A DNA stretch of 64,000 nt. Origin: Priestia iocasae (GTDB lineage Bacteria; Bacillota; Bacilli; Bacillales; Bacillaceae_H). Position numbers and translations under genes: made by a program. A model generated the notes under the pieces. That model had not been told where the DNA came from. It did no database searches and worked only from the letters and a program-made list of their open reading frames with translations. Positions 58,014-64,000 of the stretch are shown here, one piece after another (the first letter of the stretch is position 1; each line of letters starts with the position of its first letter). The stretch covers positions 518,190 through 582,189 of the forward strand of contig NZ_JAFBFC010000003.1 in the NCBI RefSeq assembly GCF_016909075.1, given 5' to 3'.

Positions 58014-59507
58014 TTGCTTTGGAAGAAATAAGATAAATATAAAGCTTATTACAGCAAACAACCCTACAGTAAGATAGACTTGATGTAAGGAATAAGTCAA
58101 TCCTTCTTGTAACGTTGAGCGAACAGATGATGATAATGACTCTCGCATTTCTGGATTTAGCAATATATTCGTTGTATCGATGTTGACATCTTTAACATCA
58201 GATTGCTCAATGTAGGATTTCATTTGAATGTTAAGAATGCCCCCTAATAATGCTGCTCCAATTGTACTGCCTAAGTTTCTCATAAACATATTAGAAGCGG
58301 TTGCAATGCCTCGCTGCTTCCAATCGACAGTACTTTGAATTAACACAATAAAAGCGGTTGACGACAGCCCCATTCCAACTCCAATTAAAAAAGAACCAAA
58401 TGCTGCCCAAAGCGCACCATCATCAGGAGATAACATCACAAATACACTACTTCCTAATACTAAAGATATACCTCCAATAACGGATGTAATCCTAAATCCA
58501 ATAGATAAAATCAACCTTCCTGCAATTGTTGCTGCAATCGGCCAACCAATGGACATTGTCGTTAATGTGAACCCAGCAACAAGTGGAGATTTCCCCATCA
58601 CACCTTGTACATATGTAGGCAAAAATGTAGATAGCCCAATTAAAATAACACCTGTTGTTAAGGAAACAATATTGGCAATGAGAATTGGACGTTCTTTCCA
58701 AATAGTAAATGGCATAACTGGTTCTTGACTCCGATTCTCTTGACGAACAAAGAGTAAAAATGTTAAAAGAAATGCCGCTAGTAATCCAACTACTTGAGGG
58801 GATGTCCATGAGAATCGAACCCCACCTTCTACTAAAACGAGCATAAGGCTAGTAATTGAAATGGTTAATAAGATCGCTCCAGCATAATCAATCTCTCGCT
58901 TACTTTTTTCAATGTCTTCTTTTAGAAAGCGAGACAGCACAAGTAGCGAAAGAATACCTAGAGGGATATTAATCCAGAACACCCATCTCCAACTTATATA
59001 CTCTACAAAGAATCCACCTAGTGCAGGTCCTAGTATCGCCGAGATTCCCCACACACTTGATAAATACCCTTGAATCTTAGCTCTTTCTTCCTTTGTATAC
59101 AAATCACCCACAATTGTCGTTGCGATCGGCATAACGGCTCCTGCTCCAAACCCTTGGATAAAACGAAAAATAATTAACATGGTCATGGAGTCAGCAACAC
59201 CACATAACAAAGAGCCAATAAGAAATACAACAATTCCAAATGTCATAACAGGCTTACGCCCAAATAAATCAGCTAGTTTTCCATAAATCAAAACGGTTAC
59301 TGCGTTCATAAGCAAATAACTCGAAAATACCCAGCTATATTGAGAAAAACCACCTAAATTTGAGACAATAACAGGCATAGCCGTTGATACAATTGTCGCT
59401 TCAATTGCAGCCATAAACATTGCCAGCATTACTGCACCTAATACATATGGTCGCTTTGTTTGATTAGGAGTTTGCTCAACATACTGTTTAGCTAAAACAT
59501 CACTCAC
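58002..59507 (-). CDS. MFS drug exporter, DHA2 family (14 helices)
   Basis: 501 residues, 14 predicted transmembrane helices. MAAIEATIVSTAMPVI (motif D1-like), YGKLADLFGRKPVM (motif A, loop 2-3), RFIQGFGAGAVMPIA and the motif C GISAILGPALGGFFVEY place it in the DHA2 drug:H+ antiporter group. It uses a GTG start after AAGGAGAGG. In B. subtilis the flavodoxin-related genes ykuNOP are at this place, so it is an inserted or replacing gene. Substrate unknown; no TetR/MarR regulator is adjacent. Confidence 0.88.
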   Translation of the reverse strand: MSDVLAKQYVEQTPNQTKRPYVLGAVMLAMFMAAIEATIVSTAMPVIVSNLGGFSQYSWVFSSYLLMNAVTVLIYGKLADLFGRKPVMTFGIVVFLIGSLLCGVADSMTMLIIFRFIQGFGAGAVMPIATTIVGDLYTKEERAKIQGYLSSVWGISAILGPALGGFFVEYISWRWVFWINIPLGILSLLVLSRFLKEDIEKSKREIDYAGAILLTISITSLMLVLVEGGVRFSWTSPQVVGLLAAFLLTFLLFVRQENRSQEPVMPFTIWKERPILIANIVSLTTGVILIGLSTFLPTYVQGVMGKSPLVAGFTLTTMSIGWPIAATIAGRLILSIGFRITSVIGGISLVLGSSVFVMLSPDDGALWAAFGSFLIGVGMGLSSTAFIVLIQSTVDWKQRGIATASNMFMRNLGSTIGAALLGGILNIQMKSYIEQSDVKDVNIDTTNILLNPEMRESLSSSVRSTLQEGLTYSLHQVYLTVGLFAVISFIFILFLPKQESR

Positions 59508-59587
59508 ACTACCTCTCCTTTCTTTAGTATTTATTTTACCGCACCTAAAAACATCTGAACAAAAATAACACTTAGCTATTAAAACAA

Positions 59588-59648
59588 AACGCTCTTGTCA
59601 GCTTCATCTATTCTTTCGGATAGACGACTATGACAAGAGCGTTATAAA
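59588..59648 (-). terminator. Terminator after darB
   Basis: A 13-base perfect stem (AACGCTCTTGTCA) enclosing a smaller one, with T-rich flanks, between darB and the MFS gene. Confidence 0.8.
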
Positions 59649-59688
59649 AAATCTTTTAACAAACGAACGGCTTTATCGTTAAATCTTC

Positions 59689-60138
59689 TCATTTTTTATT
59701 TAGTTGCTTAAGTATAGTTTCTTTTTGCACATGCTTTAACATCAAGCTCCGAGTTAAAATCCCTTCAAACACACCGCTTTCACTTTCTACACACACAAAT
59801 GGATGATTGATCATTAACTCAAGCGCTCGGTCCATACGTTCTCTTACTTTCATTCGAGGTACATCTTGTCTCATGACACTTTCTACTTTTCTTTCTTCTA
59901 AGCGTTCAAATTCAATTCGCTCAAGACCTAAAATAGAATCTAAAATAAGAGTAGTGCTTACAAGGCCACATAGTTTGTAATGTGGGTCAAGCACAGGAAC
60001 TGCTGTATAGCCTGTTTTTGTTAACACTAATAAAGCATGCTCTAGATTATTTCCAACTTGAACATGAGCTACTTTATCTGATTTCACTAATAAATCTTCA
60101 ATCGATACAGAACGAAACATTTCATGAGGCACGTTCAA
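59689..60138 (-). CDS. darB: DarB (YkuL), c-di-AMP-binding CBS protein
   Basis: 149 residues with two CBS domains (about 25-75 and 90-140; TKTGYTAVPVLDPHYKLCGLVST and LELMINHPFVCVESESGVFEGILTR). In B. subtilis DarB (YkuL) binds c-di-AMP and, when free, activates Rel and PycA; the Listeria equivalent is CbpB. pycA is in this window. The TTG start follows GGAGGG by 8 bases. Gene order with abbA and ykuJ supports the assignment. Confidence 0.85.
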   Translation of the reverse strand: MNVPHEMFRSVSIEDLLVKSDKVAHVQVGNNLEHALLVLTKTGYTAVPVLDPHYKLCGLVSTTLILDSILGLERIEFERLEERKVESVMRQDVPRMKVRERMDRALELMINHPFVCVESESGVFEGILTRSLMLKHVQKETILKQLNKK

Positions 60139-60294
60139 TTGACAATCCCTCCTTTAAACTACCCACGACTTTGAAAACGCTATCATTTTAGTATATGAAG
60201 AAACGGTTCAAAATTAACCGTTTAATGTTTGAGTGTTTTTTTTGACAAAAGGGGTTACTCATTAGTCATTAAAATGAAAAACAATCGATTAAAA

Positions 60295-60353
60295 CAACAT
60301 CCCTTGCCCATCTATCCAATGGTGTGACTGGATTTCAGTAGCAAGGGATGTTG
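60295..60353. repeat. Hairpin, copy 1 of a repeated stem
   Basis: CAACATCCCTTGC and its exact inverse enclose 33 bases. A very similar stem is at 61612-61658. It sits between abbA and darB. No T run follows on either strand. Confidence 0.7.
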
Positions 60354-60413
60354 CAGAGTCAAGTAGGACACCGTTTTGTTCCTATTGATTCAGTCTCTTT
60401 CTTCTATTATGTA

Positions 60414-60605
60414 TTACATCTCTTGTAAGCGATGATACAGAGAAGAAATCCTTTTATATTCTTCTTCCTCTACGCTTACTAATCCATTCTCAATATCTGA
60501 TATATGACTGCTAACTACTTCAACTGCATAATGTTGCTTAAACAACAAGTCTAACAGAAGCCGAGCTTCTTCGCTGGATAATAAAGTTGTGCTATTTAAA
60601 CTCAT
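60414..60605 (-). CDS. abbA: AbbA, AbrB/Abh anti-repressor
   Basis: 63 residues. The core LLLDLLFKQHYAVEVVSSHI followed by SDIENG and YKRISSLYHRL aligns well with B. subtilis AbbA (LLLNILINHEYAIELLSSEI). AbbA dimers mimic DNA and block AbrB and Abh, easing repression of transition-phase genes. The start at 60605 is placed by GAGGG 8 bases upstream; a GTG 7 codons earlier lacks a site. Position between ykuJ and ykuL as in B. subtilis. Confidence 0.87.
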   Translation of the reverse strand: MSLNSTTLLSSEEARLLLDLLFKQHYAVEVVSSHISDIENGLVSVEEEEYKRISSLYHRLQEM

Positions 60606-60761
60606 GAGATTGTCCCTCGCTTCCACATAAACTTTCAGAATTGTTTATGTATTATAATTTCAGTCTAGGTTTTTTCCTCATGAGTGTCAATATTCTACGA
60701 TGAAGATTCAGCAGATTTTTACTGAGCGATTTTTACAAAATTCGACTTTCTAAGCTGAAAT

Positions 60762-60814
60762 TTAAAAAGACCTTTTCATCAAGTGTAGCTTATTTGATGA
60801 AAAGGTCTTTTTAG
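60762..60814 (-). terminator. Terminator after ykuJ
   Basis: A 19-base perfect stem (AAAAAGACCTTTTCATCAA) with an 11-base loop and T runs, 22 bases past the ykuJ stop. Confidence 0.92.
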
Positions 60815-60836
60815 AAGGATATAATAATCCTCATCA

Positions 60837-61073
60837 TTAATGAATCAATTCAAAAATTTCAATCGCAATCATATCAACGTTATCAAATTGATAAACATTT
60901 GGTTTTTCACCGTCTTGGTACACTTCAAGCTCAAATGTTTCAGTTTTTGCATGAAACTTTACACTACAAATGCGTTTCCCATCTACTTCAAAGAAGCGTT
61001 GAGGAGCTTCACTTCCTCCTGCTTGTTCACGGAGATTCACAAGACGAGTTAAAATGCCTTGTAATTGTGACAT
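60837..61073 (-). CDS. ykuJ: YkuJ (DUF1797)
   Basis: 78 residues beginning MSQLQGILTRLVNLREQAGG, with RFFEVDGKRICSVKFH, the YkuJ family. The B. subtilis structure shows a small alpha/beta dimer without known function. GAAAGGAGAGG sets the start at 61073. ykuK, present between ykuJ and abbA in B. subtilis, is missing here. Confidence 0.93.
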   Translation of the reverse strand: MSQLQGILTRLVNLREQAGGSEAPQRFFEVDGKRICSVKFHAKTETFELEVYQDGEKPNVYQFDNVDMIAIEIFELIH

Positions 61074-61317
61074 ATTACCTCTCCTTTCAACCATTCCATT
61101 GTATTGATCCTAATTATAGGTTTCACTACAATTACGTTTCTATCCATAATCTCATCTAAGATGAGGGATTAAAGACACCATTTCACTATATTCTACATAT
61201 GACAAAAATACAAGCATTTTAAAGAAATTTTATAAAGAAAATGCTTGGTATTAGCCTTTCACTTTTATGTACCTTATAATTCATATTGTAACAATAAAAA
61301 ATGTAAGGGTGTATTTT

Positions 61318-61554
61318 ATGTCAAAAACTGTTGAAGTGTATACACAACCAGCGTGTCCTCCATGTCAAGTTGTTAAACAATTTTTAACTCATTATAACGT
61401 ACCATTTGTTGAATTTGATGTCTCAAAAGATCAATCCGCTCGAAATCGTATGTTAAACGAATTTCAGTCGTATTCTACCCCTACCGTACGTGTAGGAAGT
61501 GACATCGTAAAGGGATTTGATTTACAACAGCTAGAAGCATTATTAGAGCTTTAA
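61318..61554 (+). CDS. Glutaredoxin-like (NrdH-type) protein
   Basis: 78 residues of a minimal thioredoxin fold with the redox motif CPPC (about 13-16) in YTQPACPPCQVV, the cis-Pro STPTV and a glycine turn GFD. Similar to NrdH/glutaredoxin electron carriers that work with thioredoxin reductase in low-GC Gram-positives. Start ATG at 61318 after AAGGGTG; the longer frame upstream is unlikely. Divergent from ykuJ. Confidence 0.88.
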   Translation: MSKTVEVYTQPACPPCQVVKQFLTHYNVPFVEFDVSKDQSARNRMLNEFQSYSTPTVRVGSDIVKGFDLQQLEALLEL

Positions 61555-61611
61555 TTCACGTTAAAAAGGATTGGGACGTAAGTAAGCAACATGAAAAAAG
61601 AAGATTTACAA

Positions 61612-61658
61612 GCAACATCCCTTACCTCTGTATCTAATTTTAGGGTAAGGGATGTTGC
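61612..61658. repeat. Hairpin, copy 2 of a repeated stem
   Basis: GCAACATCCCTTACC and its exact inverse enclose 17 bases; 11 of the first 13 bases match the copy at 60295-60353. It lies between convergent genes and may act as a terminator, though the T run is poor. Confidence 0.7.
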
Positions 61659-61717
61659 ATGCTGAGCCAAACAGGGTGTTCTTTATCTCTTTTGTTTCAG
61701 CTCCTTCTTTTGTCTAA

Positions 61718-62233
61718 TTATGATTCCATTTCTTTTGGTAAATCTTCACTATACAAATAATCACTTACTTTCCAAATCCCTTGCTCTTTTGTTAATATAA
61801 TACACTCATAGTGTTCACCGTACGATACAGGTCCATCTTCCACTGCTGGAAAATGCTCATACACATATACAGTATGACCATCATCTGCATACGTAATTTG
61901 CGTATGTTCATCATATGAAAAATAAGGGATATAATAAAGAGCAAAATCCGTACCATACGTAATGTAGCCCTGTGCTTCTTGTGTCATGTTTTCATCTAAA
62001 AACTTCTTGATATATGGTTTTTGAAAATGTGGCGTTAACAGCTTTTGAGCTTCTTCTTTTGTTCGATGATGATTACCTAGTTGAAGCTGAGCTTGAAATG
62101 CCTTATGAAGAATTGTAAACACCTCGTGACGCAGCGGCTCCTGTGAAACAGTTTTAGCTGTTATTTGATGCACCGAAATGATACTGGTGAACAATAAAAC
62201 GGACAGAGTAGCCATAAAAACCTTTTTTAACAA
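61718..62233 (-). CDS. Exported protein, DUF3993-like
   Basis: About 171 residues with a signal peptide (KKVFMATLSVLLFTSIISVHQITA) and a secreted helical plus beta domain containing TYGTDFALYYIPYFSYD. I think it belongs to DUF3993, common in Bacillus, function unknown. TTG 62233 follows AGGTGG by 9 bases; the ATG at 62242 abuts that site. Confidence 0.65.
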   Translation of the reverse strand: MLKKVFMATLSVLLFTSIISVHQITAKTVSQEPLRHEVFTILHKAFQAQLQLGNHHRTKEEAQKLLTPHFQKPYIKKFLDENMTQEAQGYITYGTDFALYYIPYFSYDEHTQITYADDGHTVYVYEHFPAVEDGPVSYGEHYECIILTKEQGIWKVSDYLYSEDLPKEMES

Positions 62234-62294
62234 TGCAATCATCCACCTTTCTTTTTTTTTCCACGTTCCCTATTTCAAATGGTGTAAACGTATT

Positions 62295-62528
62295 TTAATA
62301 GTAAATTACAGCCATGTAAGCGATTAATGCCAAGCAAATCGTTATACCTATTAAACATGCAATGAATATTGGATTTCTAATGTAAGGATGCGCTTGTACT
62401 TTCTCATCTAACTGTGTATCAAATTCACCTTGTAACTTTTTTTGATCTCTCGCTATAATCCATGTATAGAAAAGTGAAATCAATGCTATTATACCTACAA
62501 TGATACCTAAGACGCCCATTAATCCCAT
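62295..62528 (-). CDS. Small two-helix membrane protein
   Basis: 77 residues with membrane helices at about 5-25 and 55-76 and an acidic cytosolic middle (KKLQGEFDTQLDEKVQ). AGAGGGTG is 6 bases before the ATG at 62528. Family not recognised. Confidence 0.68.
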   Translation of the reverse strand: MGLMGVLGIIVGIIALISLFYTWIIARDQKKLQGEFDTQLDEKVQAHPYIRNPIFIACLIGITICLALIAYMAVIYY

Positions 62529-62588
62529 CTTTTTCACCCTCTCTTTTTTCTCTATTTTTCCGATTTACAAAAAAGATATGCACACGAA

Positions 62589-62634
62589 TAAATAGAAAAG
62601 GTTGCTAGGAATTCCTAGCAACCTTTTCTATTTA
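62589..62634. terminator. 46-base perfect palindrome, terminator of ykuI
   Basis: Two 23-base arms without mismatch meet at an EcoRI site (GAATTC, 62609-62614). It starts one base beyond the ykuI stop and carries CTTTTCTATTT after the stem, so it can fold as a bidirectional terminator. Confidence 0.85.
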
Positions 62635-62635
62635 C

Positions 62636-63847
62636 TTATAATGCATCTTTCTCATACAAAAATGCATAAGATAAATCAATAAATACGTAGTGCTGATCAT
62701 CTAATGGATAGGAAAAGGTACGAATGCTTTCCCCGGTCTCAATGTCACTATAAAGATCAGATAAAATTCCTTTTTTGTCATAGCTCATCTTCATAATGTT
62801 TGCGAGAAAATAAGGACGCCAGCTCCAGTTTTTATTCATATACTGTGATTCAATGATCCACATTTCTTCTTTTTTAATAATGTTCGATGATTGTTGGAAG
62901 CCATTCTCATCGCAAATATAAACCCTAAAACAGCTTTTAGACAGCTCATTTGCAATGATCTCAATCATCTCATCATACAATTGAAGTTTGCGACACTTTT
63001 GGATAAGAGCCTGCATTTTCATTTCAAATGCTTGTGTTAATTGATGAATGGCTAACAATTTCTTTTTCTCATGCGAAATAAATGTTTCAAATTGCTCTTT
63101 AAGCTTTTCTTTTAACATATCGGCCTTCACAAGAGTGGGTGAAGGCTTATGAAGGTAAAACCCTTGAAAGTAGCGTCCTCCGTTTCGCCAAGCATATTGC
63201 AACTGATAGGACGCTTCAATGTCTTCATAAAGCAAGGTTGCACCAATTTTTCTAGCGAGTAGTGATAAGGAGTAAAGAACATCTTGATAAGATTGTGACA
63301 TGGCTGTTTTACGAAGAATATGTAAATCAATTTTTAAAATATCTGGTGACAATAAACCAATACGTTCAAGATTGCTGCTTTCTTTCCCAATATTATCAAC
63401 GGCTATTTTAATTCCATATGTACGGTAGTACATTAATAAATGATGAAGTTGATCAATCTCTCCTTTAAAATCATGTTCGGTAATTTCCAGTACAATTCGC
63501 TTAAGTGATAACCCACGACTTTCAAATGATTTTAAAAGAAGAAGCAATGATTCTCCATGGTCGTTCATTAATAAATTAGCATTCTGATTAATAAAAATTT
63601 GATAGACGTCTTCTTGTTCTAACGCATGCTCTAACGCCTTTGTCAACACCGCACGATCCATTTCAATGCGATACTCATCAGGAATACCTTCATCATGAAA
63701 AAGAGGACCAAGACTCTCTACCTGACTTTCTGTTTGAAACCTTCCTAACACTTCATAACCAATAATTTTGTGTTCATCCGCACTAAAAATCGCTTGATAA
63801 TATGGAAGAGTTTTATCTAGGCTTGTTAATACATCTAAAGGATCCAT
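62636..63847 (-). CDS. ykuI: YkuI, EAL-domain c-di-GMP-binding protein
   Basis: 403 residues. EAL domain (about 15-245): the signature reads EVLGR rather than EALLR, with FINQNANLL, VLEITEHD, VDNIGKESSN and LLYEDIE in order. A C-terminal PAS/YkuI_C sensor-like domain follows (about 280-400) with WSWRPYFLANI. The B. subtilis protein binds c-di-GMP but shows no phosphodiesterase activity in vitro. It is probably a c-di-GMP receptor. GGGGGAGAG precedes the ATG. Confidence 0.94.
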   Translation of the reverse strand: MDPLDVLTSLDKTLPYYQAIFSADEHKIIGYEVLGRFQTESQVESLGPLFHDEGIPDEYRIEMDRAVLTKALEHALEQEDVYQIFINQNANLLMNDHGESLLLLLKSFESRGLSLKRIVLEITEHDFKGEIDQLHHLLMYYRTYGIKIAVDNIGKESSNLERIGLLSPDILKIDLHILRKTAMSQSYQDVLYSLSLLARKIGATLLYEDIEASYQLQYAWRNGGRYFQGFYLHKPSPTLVKADMLKEKLKEQFETFISHEKKKLLAIHQLTQAFEMKMQALIQKCRKLQLYDEMIEIIANELSKSCFRVYICDENGFQQSSNIIKKEEMWIIESQYMNKNWSWRPYFLANIMKMSYDKKGILSDLYSDIETGESIRTFSYPLDDQHYVFIDLSYAFLYEKDAL

Positions 63848-63900
63848 CCACTCTCCCCCTCTTTAAGCTAGTATACATAAACTTCAAAAAAAATCCTACT

Positions 63901-64000
63901 AAAAAAGAAAAGCGTAAGGGGCCTGATTAGCGACGAACAAACTGGACGGCTCCGCATGAGATAAAGAAAACACGGAGAACGTAGTGATCCGATGTTGCCT
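63901..64000. repeat. Possible dispersed extragenic repeat, cut by the right edge
   Basis: From about 63910 the base composition rises abruptly in G+C and contains AGCGACGAAC, GGACGGCTCCGC and ACACGGAGAACG blocks with no reading frame. It resembles the short G+C-richer repeats scattered between genes in some Bacillus genomes. Only one copy is in the window, so the repeat nature is an inference. Confidence 0.4.

Noticed and set aside
57978..59507. MFS gene as part of a resistance island
   Set aside because: No transposase, integrase, flanking repeats or altered codon use visible; conserved core genes flank it directly.

Overview
The window looks like the chromosome of a low-GC Bacillaceae species (Bacillus sensu lato, possibly Priestia-like). 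It is AT-rich, uses GGAGG-type ribosome binding sites with many TTG/GTG starts, carries sporulation genes, and keeps Bacillus subtilis gene order over almost its whole length (the ylb, cta, pycA, ftsW, yla, ykt, speA, pdh, rnjA, ykn and yku blocks). It is mostly core genome. I found no prophage, insertion sequence, CRISPR array, tRNA or rRNA.

Layout. 1-3.8 kb: a PCYCGC-motif protein cut by the left edge, yugP, ypjB, ylbC and ylbB. 3.9-6.9 kb: a YugN-like protein, a YtvI-like permease and a GNAT acetyltransferase. 7.0-15.0 kb: caa3 oxidase locus with a DUF420/CtaM-type gene, ctaG, ctaFEDC and divergent ctaA; ctaB (heme O synthase) is present only as a frameshifted, deleted remnant. 15.0-19.8 kb: pycA and ftsW. 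20.0-28.5 kb: ylaN, glsA, ylaL, ylaK(phoH), ylaJ, a FMN-barrel protein, ylaI, ylaH, typA and ylaF. 28.5-31.9 kb: suhB, ykzI, yktB, yktA and a nitronate monooxygenase-like gene. 32.1-34.1 kb: speA and the SR1/SR1P dual-function RNA, whose promoter carries two CcpN-type boxes. 34.2-42.8 kb: DUF1885, an M23 peptidase, small membrane proteins, the pdhABCD operon and ykyA. 43.4-48.2 kb: a YjcZ-like peptide, def, ykrA, a candidate 23-residue cationic peptide, rpoY-rnjA and ktrC. 48.4-52.0 kb: a heterodimeric ABC exporter (yknU/yknV). 52.3-63.9 kb: ykuV, ykuU, ykuT, ykuS, dapL, dapH, ccpC, an MFS drug exporter (where B. subtilis has ykuNOP), darB(ykuL), abbA, ykuJ, a glutaredoxin and ykuI. The last 100 bases look like a dispersed repeat.

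How the genes fit together. There is a strong central-carbon and respiration theme: pyruvate is oxidised by PdhABCD or carboxylated by PycA, CcpC tunes the citrate cycle, SR1/CcpN links glycolysis to arginine metabolism, and the caa3 oxidase is the respiratory end point. KtrC and DarB are c-di-AMP receptors in B. subtilis, and DarB contacts PycA there. AbbA, YlaJ, YpjB, YtvI and YjcZ-like proteins point to a spore former.

The observations I consider most worth checking are the decayed ctaB inside an otherwise intact oxidase locus, the repeated TTTCACTG element over the ctaA promoter, the CcpN-box pair 33 bp apart at SR1, the cationic micro-ORF upstream of rpoY-rnjA, and several small repeats and palindromes. 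I did not find a convincing new multi-gene system.
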